Assembly (NCBI GenBank): GCA_023313575.1
Contig: JAJTTP010000023.1
Span: 62,001-126,000 of the forward strand
DNA length: 64,000 nucleotides
Direction of reading: 5' to 3'
Origin: Eutypella sp. D-1
Lineage: Eukaryota > Ascomycota > Sordariomycetes > Xylariales > Diatrypaceae
Part shown: one piece after another, positions 41,175-53,905 of the stretch
How the letters are laid out: each line of letters opens with the position of its first letter
Position numbering within the stretch: the first letter of the stretch is position 1
Program-made: the position numbers and the translations under genes
Notes under the pieces: model-generated
What the model was told of the DNA's origin: nothing
Seen by the model: the letters and a program-made list of their open reading frames with translations, nothing else
Database searches by the model: none

Positions 41175-44100
41175 GGCGTATATGTATGCGTTGGAGGGGG
41201 GGGAGAGGGGTTTTATGTACGTATACTGTACTGTATGTATGACTCGTAAAAAAAAGAAACGAATGAATAATAACGCTAATTCGGGTACAAAAGGATAAAA
41301 GGATGTGGGATGTGGGATGGTGGATGTCCTGTCAGGTGGTCTGGTGGTCCTGTGGATGTGAAACTGCGGATGATGAGTGGTTGAAGCTGTGGAAGCTATG
41401 GAAGCTGTACGAGGTGTAACTTTTGTTTCTTTTTCTTTCCTTTCCTTTTATTTCCTCTTTTCCACAAACCGACGTTTTAGAGAAACCGTATAAAGATCCG
41501 TTTAAGCAAGGATTACTGTGAGAATAGATTTGAAGAGAAGTAATTGGTGGTCTGCCTGAAAAAAAGAAGATCGCAGCAACTGGCCAGGTACCACGAGTGA
41601 ACGGGTCCTGATGTCTGATGTCTGATGTCGTGGGCGTGGACGTAGACGGAGATGCAGATGCAGACGTAGCGTAGCGTAGCGTAGATGCAGACGTAGGCGG
41701 TAAGGTGGATGGATGGATGGATATATTCGGTTATGGAAGTATTATGCCCAGGCAAGCCAGATTAAGTCTATGTAGGCGGAGATGCTGCGATACTGCGATA
41801 CTGCAATGCTGCAATGCTGCGATAGTGGCGGCACGGCGTCAGACGTTAGGTAAGTAACTGGGGGGAATTAAGTAAAGTAAGGGGGGTTAGGGGGCGGTTA
41901 GGGGGGGAGGGGGATAAACATGTGTAAGTGTAGGCGAAGTGGATGTATGTGAATACCTAGGCAGTGTGCGAATAGAGTGCGAATATGAATGAAGCTATCG
42001 TTTACCTACATACATAAGCATATGAATATGGATATATCCAGTAACAGTAACAGTAATGGCAGACGGGTATCACTCAAACTTTCCAAACAAAGGTACAAAG
42101 TCAAAAACTCTGGGCGTACATGGATTTTCCCCAATTATTCCCCGAACTGCCAGCTTGCAGACATTTCACTCCCGAAGCAGGGTTTGAAGCCATTCACGGG
42201 ATCGGATTGGATAGGATTCGAGGGAGGGAGGGGAGGAGAGGGGCCAACCAAGGAAACCAAGGAGGGGGAGGGGAGTGGTGGTTATGGAGTGTTTATGGGC
42301 TTAGTAGGATATACGAATACAGGTATCCATATAAGGATGGATAAGGGGCTGGCTATATGGATGTGGATGTGGATGTGGGAGGGCTGTAAAAAGGCTGACT
42401 TACTTACAGGAAACAATATTATTTCTCTCAACCCTGAATATCCCAAATTCTCGAGGCTTCTTCCCAAGCACGCACGCTTGCCAATTAATTACCAATAAGT
42501 TATGCCACAATTCCCAAAGCAGAAAACAGATGAATAGAAGAAATGGGCAATGGAAATAGAATATGAAATGGGTTCCGGTTCCAGACAAGACAGACAAGCT
42601 CCGGCCAGTCTCTTACTTAGATAGAGGAACTTATTAGTACGGCCCTCTTTATTAGTTGCCCTGATTAGTATCCTGATTAGTGTCCTGCTTAGTACCCTAT
42701 TAGTACCCTTATTAGCCCTATTAGTCACCTAAACCAACTAGCCTAGGTACCTGAACTATCCCCCTTCTAGGCAATGGGGGTCTGCCCCAACCCGGGCTCC
42801 TAGCCTAATAACGCTACAGGGCTGGTAGACTGCGAACCCGTGAACCTTCCGATTGGGGAAGTCCACCACCAATCAATTTCAGGGGTAGCCCTTACTAGAG
42901 TCTCCCCTTACTATGGATGTGTATGTGATGTGATGTGCTATGGAGCTTGTCGTCGGCGTCTTTTTTGGTATATGTCGTCTATCTTGACTTTTCTCGGGCG
43001 TGTCGTTAAGCTGGCACTGGCAAACGAATGATGCTGCTCATAAGGCTCGACGGGTTCGGTATCCGGAATGCAACGTGAACGTGAATACGAACGGTCTTGC
43101 CAACGGTCGAGACAAATACGTAGGTATCCGGTCGTCTGTTCGGCATCCGAGACAAGTAATCTATCTGTTGGACGTAGACGATATCTGCCTCGTACGTGTC
43201 GTGGTTCCGAGCTTGGGCTGCGGCGGCTACCAATTCGTACGGGATGCTCTGAACGCTGTGAACGCTCGGGGGTTATTCCTAGGAGCAAGCAACAGACGGA
43301 GGAATGGCGCGACCTGGAAGTCGGACACAGATAGATTGATGAGATCCTGAAGAAGAAGGGCCTCGAGGAGAAGAGGAAGATTGAATCTGGGTCGACGAGG
43401 AAGACACTCTTCCCACCTAGATCCCTCTTACCTACCTACCTGGGAGACGCTAACGAAGGAAAGGTCTAGAGGGTATCTCTACCGGTGGAAGATCGGGAAC
43501 CGCACCCCTGCCGAACCAAACCTCTTTCCCGTCTCTCCCCTAGATTGACTACTCTACTTACCTACCTAGTACTCTATTTACCTAGTATGTAGGTAGCACC
43601 CTGCCTCTTGCCTCTAGCAGTAACAGTAACGATAAGAAAGAGACAGAAAAAAAAACCATACGTGCGTAGGTAGCCACTATCATACGTGCGGGACCTCCCA
43701 GCGCTTATTTAGGGTTAGGTACCGATCACGAACCCCTTAGCGATCAGGCCAGGCGGTTCTCCTCATTACAGGTCTGGGGAAGTTGGGTCTGGTCTGGTAT
43801 CAAGCCTGTCTGCCTCTACTCTACTCTACATACATACATACTCTGCTTTTTTGCCTATGTAGTCCGCTCTGCCTCTACTCTGCTCTAACTAATTCGTTAC
43901 ATACTCTCCCAGGATCGAGTTGGATCGTTCCCAGGCCGCAATATTAATGGATATGGGATCGCCGGAGCGGAGCCGCTCCTTTGCGGTGGTTCGGTAAAGC
44001 TGGGCCCCCAGCAGCCAGCGGGCCCAGTAGCGTAGCCTCCAGGGTGGCTCGCGCGGCCCCTGAATTAATTAGAGAGATCGCCAGGCACCGGACGGAGGGC

Positions 44101-46666
44101 TGGATCTAATCCTGGAGGGGGGGGGGTTAAGTAGTTACTGGGTCCCTAGAGCTCTACTAGTAGGTAGTTACTAGATCCCCAGTTAAAGTACTGTAGGGGC
44201 TTATTCCGCTTTCCGCTTCCCTGGACGCCGGACCCCTGTCGTGGAACCGGGGTTTGATAGGATGGATGTGGTAAGTTACCAGTAAGGTAATTAATTAAAT
44301 AAATAAATAAAATCCCAACGGGCAGGGAAGAAAATGTTGCGCTTCCGTTCGGTCGCCCACTTCGAGATCAGGGCCCCTGGGAAGAGAGAGGCCTGGCTCG
44401 GTAGTTCTGTGCAGGTGCTTACATACATACCTAGGTAGGTGTGTGGGCAAAACCCGTACCAACACTACCAATCTACAAATATGGAGGATCGAAGCGGTCG
44501 ATAGTCAGACGTCCCCCCCTCAGTCATCCTCCGTCAGCTTACCTCGTGAAAAAAAAGACAAAAAAAGTCGGGACCGAGGCCCGCCAGTAAAGTGGAAGAT
44601 CCGAGCAGAGATTGTCGAGTAGCCATCCGGATGCGGTAGCGGTTCGCCGGCTTACGTGCCCCTCAACTACTGTACGCGCCGCCGAAGCATCGGCACTTGC
44701 CATCTCGGGGCCAACCGTTTCTATAAAGGATGCCGAGCTGACAAGATAAGACGCTTTTAAGACCACACTTTTTTGAACCCTCACTTTTATGCCCGCAAGT
44801 CTTATCCCCTACGCAGTATATCAGCCCGAATGAGGAATAGGCCGTAGATAGCCTGATCCTACCGGCACCTACATCAAATTGTGGTTATCCTCGCGGCAGT
44901 TCAGTTCAGGCATGCGGCGAAGCATGCGGCGTGCCGGCGGAATGTCACCATAACGATGCCCAGGCCGGACTCTACATACGTTACCTGATGTTACCTACAT
45001 ATCTACATACGTATCATCCCTGGTAAGGAAGCCCCTGTGCAGGTATAAGGAGGGGGACGACGATTGATGCTCGGCCCGACGCTAGGAAGGGTCCTGGTGG
45101 ACTCCGGGCGGTCGGGTTAGTTGTGTGATGTGTGATCAGTCCACCTACATACCACATACATTACATACATACATCCATAGTTACACACATAGTGTCTCAA
45201 GCACCCCGGACGCGGGTACCGTGCGAAATTTGCTGCTCATCTAGGGCACGGCACGCAATTTATATATATCGTATACCTAGGTAACTCATCCCACGGTTCG
45301 ACCAACGCATCCCTATAAACAGTCGGGATACGAAGTCACTTCACTTTGGAACCTCTGCCCTGCCTGCCTGCAAAAGCTCCACCTCCACACCCGGATGCGC
45401 CTATGTACGGTATTGTGGAATATCTGGCGATGATTACCTACGAGATATGCCCGAAACGGTTTTAGCCGCAAGCCGTAGCCGGAGCGAAGGAAGGATGATG
45501 CCTGTACACAAACTATACAATAACAACTGACCGTTGGATGTGCGTACGTACATACAGATAAAGCATAGCATGTGCAAGGTAGATAAGACAGACAGACAGA
45601 CAGACAGACAGACATTAGAGAATTTTTGCGACTCAACTCATCACAGAACTAGTTATGTGTGTAATCTACAGTTGGGGTCATGACCGGCAGTCATAGCTCG
45701 GGAATAGCTTGCGCAAGGAGCACCGTCCGTCCAGCGCGGGAACGCAGCGCTGGTCCGGTGACGACATATAATGAAATAAAGCAATAGCAGATGAAGTGAA
45801 GTGCTGGCAGGCAGGGTGCCGGTTCATCCATACCTACGTAGATTGTTCTACGAGGCCATAACTTGTCTGTCTGCCTGCCTATTTATCCATTCTATCCATT
45901 CACATGAAATGTGCTTGCGCTATCTAGTGTAATAGTGTTAGGTCGGTAGGTAATATCCCAGAACCTAAAGGCTTGGCCTCGATCCACCCGCAAACCAGCC
46001 AAGAAGGCCGGAAGGGGTTCCCAGTGGCCGTGTCCCGGGGAATTGGTCTCGACCTAGTGGTGTGGTTAGCGCTCTGTAATAACCACCTAGGTACACTACT
46101 CTAACTGGTAGTTAGTTAGCGGCTCAAATCTAGGAAGCTTATTAAGCTTATAATGGGTGGGCGCCTGGCGCCTCGGGATGAAAGCCCGGGACCTGTCATT
46201 TGCGGCAAAGGCAATGACAGATTCTAGACTTTGTGGGTTTGCGAGCGCTGGGTGGGTCATGGCAATGGCAATCGGGTTTAAGCCCGGGAAATGGTATGGT
46301 AGTAGAAGATAGCTTCGTATAGGTATTGAAAGATGCCATTTTGAGGCCGTATCAAGTACGTAATTAGCTTCCCGTCTGCCGGTTTGCCATAAGGCGGGTT
46401 ATTGGGTAGCCGTATTAACGTAGGGATTCATTCTTCAGTGGATATTGCCTAATCTACTACCTAATCTGTTAGTGACCACGCAGATACATTTCACGGTTAA
46501 AGGCATGTATGGCTACGGTCTTAAGGTATGTGTACATTCGGGAGAGGCTCCGTATCCGCTATAGTACAACGTCCAGGCTCTCAGCCTCGTAAGTCTATAG
46601 TACAGTGCTGTCCGGCAGCGGGGTGCTGCAGTCCGGGGCAATCAACCCGACCCCGTCCATCTGCGG
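41175..46666. other. 5.5-kb gene-free stretch
   Basis: No supportable gene on either strand. The frames present (for example 41989-42498 and 43000-43350) are short and low complexity and show no domain. Many copies of CTACCTAGGTA, TACATAC and TACCTAC runs are scattered through 43.4-46.1 kb, with a (GACA)n tract at 45589-45614. It could contain long leaders, a non-coding RNA or a gene too unusual to see. I see no tRNA. Confidence 0.5.
45588..45614. repeat. (GACA)n microsatellite
   Basis: About six perfect GACA units within non-coding DNA. Confidence 0.85.
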
Positions 46667-48440
46667 CTACCTCCGCCTGCGACGGCTCTCCTCGAGCCTA
46701 CGGGCCAACTTCTCCTTCTCCTCCGCCGCTCGCCTCTCCTCATAGCGCTGCGCTTCCTCCCACTCCCTCTTGCGATCGTCCTGGCCGAGGGCGTCCTTGA
46801 CCTGTTTCTTGATACCCTGAGCGATGCCGATATCGGGCTCAGGGACGGGCCGTTTCGTAGGGGCCTGCCAGACGGCGCCGGAAGCCGCAGTGGCAGCGGC
46901 AGCGGCAGAGTTGGGGACCTTGGAGGGTAGAGGCGGCAGACCAATCCGGTTGCGGATGGCGGGGTTCAGGGTGGCGGTGGTCTGGATGATGGTGGTGCCG
47001 GTGAGGCAGAGGAAGAACCACTGTAGGCCGGCGGGCAGCCAGGCGGTGGTGAAGAATACGAGAGGCGGGAATATGTACATCATGGCCTTGGTGAGATATT
47101 GTTGCTGGCGGTTCATGGAAGCGGCTTGGTTTTGCTGGTATTGTCAGTGAACATAGCCTGGCGAGCGAGAGGGGGGGGGGGCAGAGGGGACAGAGGGGAG
47201 GAGGCAGGGGCTTACCCGCAACATCAGGAGACCGAGGGCGACGTTGGCGATAGGCAGGATGTAAAAAGGGTCATGAACGGTCAAATCGGCAAACCAGGCA
47301 AGGCCGCCGTGCTCAAAACTAGGGACGGGGATGGCGGCCATGCCGCGCATGAGGCGGAACATGCCGAAACTGAAGGGGACAGTAAGAAACGGGACGCCCA
47401 TGAGCCAAATCTTGTAGCCGGACTTGCCGGTGACGGCGCGCATCTTGCGACGGGCGTCCATCATGGCCATCTGGTCCTTAGTGCGGTAGGCGGCGACCTT
47501 GAAGGCCTCAAAGGCGGCCTGATACTCGGGGTTTTTCTGGGCCTCCTGTAGAAGCGCGCTGCTCTTGGTGGAATACAGCGTAGGGATGAAGATGACGGCG
47601 CGCCAGAGGGTGGCGACGGCGAGTAGGGATCCCCACCAGGGCAAGCCACTGTAGACGTGGATGTGCTCTAGCAGCCAGGCGCACGAGGAGGTGGGGCCGG
47701 GGCCGAATTCGAGGCCGAGACTCTTGAGGTAGCCGATCTGCACGGGGATGTCTAGGATGGAGGTGAAATCGAGGCCATCCAAGGTGGAGTTGAGGGAGGC
47801 GGGGTCGCTGCTGAGGTCGGAAGCCGGGGCGTCTAGGGAGGCCGGGGGATCATCTAGGGAGCCCGGGGAAGCCGGGGAAGCATCGTCAGGGCTGACGGGT
47901 GTAGCGCCGGCAGCGGAGGACTCAGCATCCGACGTAGATGTCTGCAGAGTGTCGCCGGTGGTGGTCTCGGATGGAAGCGGGGACGACTTTTTAGAGCCGA
48001 AGGGCCATAATGACAAGTTACGGGAAGCGCCGGAACGACTGGCAAAGACGGTAGAAGCCCCCAGGGCGCCGATACCACTTGAATGTATGGAGGGGAGGGG
48101 CCCAGGAGACGCAATCGACCCCAATCGCGATACTGACGGTCGAGCCGTCCCTCGTATTATCGGTGCATTTCGGCTATGGCTGGACAATTGGGAGAAATTC
48201 CGGGACAGTCGGGGTCTGAGGGTCTACAGGGAATTTATTAGCATTGACATCCCTCAGCGCCATATGAAGCCTCATCGCATATGAAGCCTCATCGCGATAT
48301 GAGCAAAGCCTCGGACACGATGCGATTGGGTGAGGTTGAAATCGAGATTGCGAATTGAGGAGGTTGAGGATAATCACCTTTGTACTGTGTCGCAGCGCAT
48401 CTGCTGGACTGATCCTACTGGACAACCTATTAGGCAGCAT
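46667..48440 (-). CDS. OXA1: Mitochondrial inner-membrane insertase Oxa1
   Basis: Three exons: 48378-48440, 47216-48223 and 46667-47134, 512 residues. Exon 1 begins MLPNRLSSRISPADALRHST, a mitochondrial presequence. Intron 48224-48377 (GTGATT...CTGTAG) joins it in frame to TLRPRLSRNFSQLSSHSRNA. Intron 47135-47215 (GTAAGC...ACCAG) joins LLMLR to QNQAASMNRQQQYL. A Ser/Pro/Asp-rich segment precedes the YidC/Oxa1 domain: HVYSGLPWWGSLLAVATLWR (TM1), IWLMGVPFLTVPFSFGMFRL (TM2), DPFYILPIANVALGLLMLR (TM3-4) and MMYIFPPLVFFTTAWLPAGL with LQWFFLCLTG (TM5). The C-terminal tail is basic coiled coil ending RRLEESRRRRR, the ribosome-binding end in yeast Oxa1. Oxa1 inserts mitochondrially encoded subunits into the inner membrane. 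Confidence 0.93.
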
Positions 48441-49180
48441 GATCGCGGCGGATTAGGTAGAGTGAAGTCGTGGTCTCAGCCGTGATATCGTGTAGTTCAT
48501 CCCCGAGACCTTCCTCCGGCGCAAATGCGTATTGCCCTCGATTTTTTGGTTTTTTGTTTCCCGATAAGCTACCCAGGTAGGTTTAGATTGGTCTTATCTA
48601 TGCTTCTACCTAAGGCTTGTGGTGGTAGTCGGTTTTGACCCGGGCGGACCCGTTAAATTTTCAGTGGGTCCGTGCTATCGGAGACTTTTTGGTCCGTGCT
48701 CCGTCCGATTGCCGGGAGGATGAAGTCTGGTAGACCGGGCTTTACCGGGTCAGGAAGCAGCTGGGCTACGGCAGTCAAATAGGGGCAGACAGACAGGTCA
48801 AGCATGTATCTCTAGATTTACAGCGTCAGGATTGGCGAGGACACTCAAGGACACTCGTGCGTGTGTTTTAAGGCTCTCTGATCCTACAGGGCTTGAGTAT
48901 ATAAAACATCGCAGGAACGGCTAAATCACATGGCTAGATGCAGCCGTTGTAACCAAGGCTGCGGGCTGGATGAAAGCTGCAGGCCGGATAGCAAGGCCTC
49001 ATTAGATATCCCCGGCAGCAGGGCGTCTCATATACCAGACATTCCTATTCCATTCAGAATGCAGATCTATTGCGCCCATACAGCCATAAACCTCATATCT
49101 AGCGTAGACATGAATCATATCCCAGAGTATGTGCAGTTTTGATATTCCAACAGAAAGACAGCCTGCTCCTTTTTCTCCCA
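48441..49180. other. Gap between OXA1 and MIM1
   Basis: Promoter of OXA1 and 3' flank of MIM1, both read leftward. No gene seen. Confidence 0.4.
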
Positions 49181-49634
49181 TCACTCCAGACTCGTGAGAT
49201 CGTCCAGCTGTCCCCGCGCCTTCGGTCGTTCGCGTATCTCGATTCCGGGCCCGATGGCATGTGTCTTCCGTCTCGACAACGGGAATACCTGTAGAACGTC
49301 AGATAAAGGCTCCCTCTCGGGGTCATGCTCAGGATACCTGGCTAGGCGTCTAGCAGTGATCACTTACCCTGGTACCTCCCCATCCTAACCGGAAAGCAGC
49401 CTCGTGCGCGAACAGCTCGCCAAAACCCAGCATCATGCCGTTGATGAAGGGCAGGACCAAATTGATGGCGGTGCCGCGGATCAGGGACCAGATGGTCGGG
49501 GGCTTGTAGAGGATGACGGGGGAGGAGGACGACGGGGGCGACATGGAGAGGTCTTCGGCGGCGGAGTACTGCTCGCTGTCTGAGTGCATAGTGATGCCGG
49601 ATTCTGCCAGAGGGTGCGTTGCCTCTTGAGACAT
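49181..49634 (-). CDS. MIM1: Mitochondrial outer-membrane import protein Mim1 (Tom13)
   Basis: Two exons, 49368-49634 and 49181-49288, 124 residues. Intron 49289-49367 (GTAAGT...CTACAG) joins LGWGGTR to VFPLSRRKTHAIGPGIEIRE. The N-terminus is Ser/Glu-rich and the single membrane segment is IRGTAINLVLPFINGMMLGF, with GELFAHEAAFRLGWGG after it. This is the Tom13/Mim1 signature, with the glycine-rich helix used for oligomerisation. Mim1 inserts alpha-helical proteins into the mitochondrial outer membrane. The next gene to the left is the inner-membrane insertase OXA1; the pairing may be chance. The first in-frame ATG was used. Confidence 0.9.
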
Positions 49635-50445
49635 CGTGGCGGTTGGGGCAGGGCAGCGGGCAGCGGGCAGCGGGTAGGGGGCAGCGGGGATAGACTCCAA
49701 TACAGGCTCTTATTCGTGGATCGTAGGGTTCCAGCGCAGGCCGCTTAACATCCAACCATAGCCCTGTTATATCACTGCGTATATACTGTTGGAGGTGCTC
49801 AATATTCCGGATGTTGTGGGGAGATGATGCAGGTGGTTGTTTATGTTCGGGTGGTGTAAATGCATGACACTCCGGTGCTAGATGAGAGATTGGGCAACGC
49901 TGGAGCTGTAGCGTAGTAGGCGCTAGCTGTTAGGTTGGAGGCACTGGGACTACCTACCTATCAAGCTCCTAATCAGGCCCTAAACGATACTTAGAACAGG
50001 TACAGCCTTCTATTCTGTAGTGCATTTGCCCTGGCAGCCTGGGTGGCTTTCATATTCAGTTATACCGTATAAGGCGGGGTAAGTACGTACCTAGGTACTT
50101 CTACTCTCCGATTAAGCTAAAGTGGGTACCTCACCTTACCTAAGGCACATAACTCCGTAATCTATATGTACATTGGATGACAGGCAGGTGGGGCTTGACG
50201 TCGTTCAGGAAGCTGCCTGTTTGCTGGGTCGTAGTTGCCCAGGTACACACACACTACGAGGCTCACACACTACAGCCTTTGAGGTCATCATCGTTTCTTG
50301 CAATTCCTTCTTCCTTCCCTCATCACACTCTCTCACTCTTTCAACTTCCAACCCTTAGTATCGACAGCTTTCGTTCGTGATCGATACAACCTGAAAGACA
50401 AATAGCGTCCCTGCCAGTACCATCAACCAAGCCCATTCACGCAAG
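49635..50445. promoter_or_regulatory. Divergent promoter region of MIM1 and the p47 gene
   Basis: An 811-base divergent gap. The right end has a pyrimidine-rich leader (CTTCTTCCTTCCCTCATCAC and on) just before the p47 ATG, common for fungal housekeeping genes. Confidence 0.45.
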
Positions 50446-51877
50446 ATGGCCGACGCGAATGCCATCTCGGATGAGAATATTGCCAATTTGGCAGCCATCA
50501 CTGGTCTGAACGAAGCCCAGGTATGTCGGCTCCCTTCCCCTTGTTTGCTTTCCTTTATACTCCTTCCCAGCACTGGAATGCCTAGATGTTTAACCGTGTC
50601 GGACTGTAGTGCAAGGAGTATCTTGCAGCTACCAACGGCGACCTTCAAGCCGCCGCCCAGCTCCATTTCACCGACGTCGAGGAGAACGAGGCCGAAGCCG
50701 CAGCCGAAGCCAGCGGCAGTTCTCAGCAAGTTCCCGACAATTACACCGGTCCTCGCACTCTCGACGGCCGTCCCGCCCCTCAGGCCATCCCCACCGTGCG
50801 TTCGGCCGGCAAGAAGCCCCAAAAGAAGAAGACCGGATTGGCCACTTTGAGCTCTCTAGGTGGTGGTCACGCTCACGACGACGATGATGACGACGATGAC
50901 GATGCCGACCTCGATCCCCGCGATCCGCGAAACACGTACGCAGGCGGCGAGAAGAGCGGACTTGCCGTGCAGGACCCTTCTCAGCGGTCCGATCCTAAGA
51001 AGTTGCTCAATGATATCATAGCCAAGGCCAAGAGGTGAGCCCCTCTCGTTGCCAGTGGCTCCTTGCTATATAGACCTAGGCTTACTAACTGACGTCTAGC
51101 AATGCGCAACGCCCCGATGCGGAATCTCCCGGTCCGAGCGCCGGCCCCAGCGCATTCCGCGGCTCTGGCCAGACTCTAGGCGGTGACGGAGCTCCCAGCC
51201 GCGTGATCCCCGACCCTAACGCTCCCCCGCCCGGCGCCAGCGGTCGCAATGCTCCCCAGACCGGCGAGGTCCAGGAGCGGACCCTACATCTCTGGCGGGA
51301 CGGGTTCAGCATCGATGACGGAGAGCTGCGACGATTCGACGATCCCGCCAACGCTAATGACCTGCGCATGATCCAGCAAGGCCGGGCTCCCCTGCACCTT
51401 ATGAACGTGCGCTTCGACGAGCCCCTCGACGTCAAGCTGCAGCAGCACGACGAGAATTGGCGTCCGCTGCCCAAGGTGTACAAGCCGTTCGGGAGCGAGG
51501 GCCGACGTCTGGGTAGCCCTGTGCCGGGCGATTCGTCAGCCGCCGCCGCATCAACGTCCGCGCCATCCCAGACATCCGCACCGAGCACATCCGCCGCGAG
51601 CACCTCCGCACCGAGCACATCCGTCGACGAATCGCAGCCTAACGTGCTGATTCGGATCCAGATGCCGGACGGCACGCGATTACCGGCGCGGTTCAACCTG
51701 ACGCAGACCATCGGCGACATTTACGGCTTTATTACGAGTTCATCGCCGGAGTTGCGCGCCGGGGGCTGGGTCCTCGCCACGACGTTTCCCAACAAAGACC
51801 ACACCGACAAGTCGTTGCTGCTCGGCGATATGGCGGAGTTCAAGAGGGGCGGCACCGCTATGGTGAAGAAGGTTTAG
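50446..51877 (+). CDS. SHP1: p47/Shp1-type Cdc48 adaptor (UBA-SEP-UBX)
   Basis: Three exons: 50446-50520, 50610-51034 and 51100-51877, 425 residues. Introns 50521-50609 (GTATGT...CTGTAG) and 51035-51099 (GTGAGC...TCTAG). The UBA-like N-terminus reads ISDENIANLAAITGLNEAQ then CKEYLAATNGDLQAAAQLHF. A poly-Asp stretch lies in the linker. The SEP domain starts at RTLHLWRDGFSIDDGELRRF, followed by RAPLHLMNVRFDEPLDVKL. A Ser/Thr/Ala/Pro linker precedes the UBX domain (VLIRIQMPDGTRLPARFNLT, ending ATTFPNKDHTDKS...GGTAMVKKV, with the usual FP loop). It delivers ubiquitinated cargo to the Cdc48/p97 ATPase and acts in membrane fusion. Intact. Confidence 0.94.
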
Positions 51878-52152
51878 GGCCGTTAACGTAGAATCGACAG
51901 CGTTACTACAGCTAGCTCGGGGGCATCACGGGGGCTAGGTACATGTATTGCCAGAGGGTTATACAAGGATCTGCATTAACAGGGCCTTTCATGGGAGCTC
52001 CTGAAGCCTAAAATAGATATAGCAGCTATGAAGCTATGAAAGCAACTACAAGCAGCTATGAGCTACGAGTATGATCCACTGCAGTGATATTGTGATGTAG
52101 CGTAAGCATTATACCCAGCCACAATTCCCATGGCCACCAAGCCCGTACACGC

Positions 52153-52938
52153 TCAGCACGTATCCAGCATCCCCCCCAAAGCCTCAACCTCAGCATCAGT
52201 AGCACTAAGGGCGTATTTATCCTTAACCGCGATCCAAGCGGCAGCGTAGACACAATGGGAAGATTCCAAGGGCGGGGTCCATTCATCGGGACTACTGTCC
52301 CCCTTTTCGCTGTTGACCGTGGCCGTCATGGCCCACAGCTGCGGAGAGTCGAGGTCGTTGGCGAAGGCTTCGCGGTCGGGGGTTGTCCATTCGCTTGCTC
52401 CGGACTGCACATATACGTATCAGCACCCACACCTAGCAAATAAAAATTACACTAGGAGGGATAGGGCAAGACAGGGGGAAACCTACAATCCAAGCATTTT
52501 TCAACGGGACCAAATGATCAATACTAACATCGGGCGGATTCTCATGAATCTCGCCATCAAAGAACGAAGTCCAGGAGCCAGAGACAGGATAACAATCATT
52601 CCCGACCTCGACATCGTCGCCGTCGCGACGGAGCACGAATTCGCGCGTATTGCAGTTCGTTTCGCCCTCGACTGCGCTCCAGTGCGGGAATAGGTCCCGG
52701 TCGTAGCTCCCGTCGTCCTGGGGCGTTGCGATTGTGAGGCTGGAGAGGAGGGTGCGGGCTTCGGTGCCTGAGGGGATGTTGGGCTGTAGGTGGGTGGTTA
52801 GGTGGGGCTTTATGTTTTACGTAGGGGGTAACTTACAGGATCGCGCTTGCTTAACATGCTCCGAGCATTCTGCTCAGGCGGGGGCGCGGCAAGCACCACG
52901 GCGGCGGAGAGGGCACTCAAAGCACAGGAGAGCTGCAT
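52153..52938 (-). CDS. Secreted HNH-family nuclease (GmrSD/DUF1524-like)
   Basis: Three exons: 52837-52938, 52487-52783 and 52153-52404, 216 residues. Introns 52784-52836 (GTAAGT...CTACAG) and 52405-52486 (GTAGGT...GTGCAG). The start MQLSCALSALSAAVVLAAPP is a clear signal peptide. A KR dipeptide after it (SKRDP) could be a processing site. The catalytic region reads DVSIDHLVPLKNAWISGASE with the DH of the nuclease motif, then EAFANDLDSPQLWAMTATVN and the distal block KGDSSPDEWTPP. Four cysteines remain in the mature part. Fungal members are secreted proteins of this fold; DNA or RNA cleavage is expected from the family but not shown here. Confidence 0.85.
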
Positions 52939-53905
52939 GGTGATAAATAAGAAGAAGGGCAATCTCCAGTTTCTATGTCCGATCAAGATGTACAGCTGCG
53001 CGAGCCAGCGCTTTATATCCGCCCATAACCACTTTTCCGGCGGAAACCATTTGACCACGAGGGCATGTGACAGGGCCTGCTTATTCAGATAGCAACACGG
53101 GGCGCATCACCGTATCGGGCCCCGCGACGATCATGTCCCGTGGAAGCAGGCACGAGAATGGCCCCGCCAGGTCCGCCGCCAGAGATGCCAAGACTGCGAG
53201 CCGGACGCCGAGACTCCTTAATACCGATTACACCTCCTCCCCCGCGAATAGCACTCGAAGGATAGAACATAGGCTTTGAAATACATGCGTACGATATGAT
53301 AAGGGCTACGATAGGGGCCAGCCGGACGTTTCTAAAGCAGCGAGGCCACGACGTGTCGTTGGGGTGCTACAGACGGACGCCAAGACGCGGTATCTGTGAT
53401 CGACAGGCGGAGCCCACCATCGTCGGTCTAGAGACAGCAACCTGCCTAATAGGGGGTGCAGAGCCGATTTGATCGCCAGGGACGGGCGGACTACTTTAGA
53501 AGGTCCATAGCGATGCGCGGGGTTCGTGGATGTCCAATGGAGCGTTTGGGTTGGTGCACGAGTCTCATATGGCAGGCAAGCCTTTAATCTTTACGCAAGC
53601 ATCACGGTGAAGTATCATACCTGCAATTCCAGCTATTATTTTAATTGGCAACTAAGCAAATATCCGCCAGGTGCGACCTAAATCCGAGCTACCCTCATTT
53701 TTCCGCTAGCATCATTCCTAGTAAATCCAAGCTACTCCTAAAAGCAAAAATGGGCCGTAGCCAAAAGCCTCAAGATCCTTCTTGGGTATCATATCCATAG
53801 CACGTGTCTCGTCAATCATAGCCTCCTGATCTTCCTTCGCCTCGCCTAAATCCCCTCGTGCGGCTTTCGACAGGCTTTGTATGGTTCGTATGGCCTTCCT
53901 ACAAG
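52939..53905. other. Gap between the HNH nuclease gene and GTR1
   Basis: No gene seen. It is the promoter of the nuclease gene and the 3' flank of GTR1. Confidence 0.4.

Noticed and set aside
41989..42498. 169-codon frame in the gene-poor stretch
   Set aside because: Low complexity (WMWMWMWE-like and Asn/Ser runs) and no domain.
41175..46666. tRNA genes
   Set aside because: I looked for T-loop and A/B-box-like sequence and saw none that folds convincingly; a dedicated scan could still find one.
48180..48187. OXA1 start at TTG 48187
   Set aside because: Nuclear genes rarely use TTG, and a spliced upstream exon supplies an ATG and a presequence in frame.
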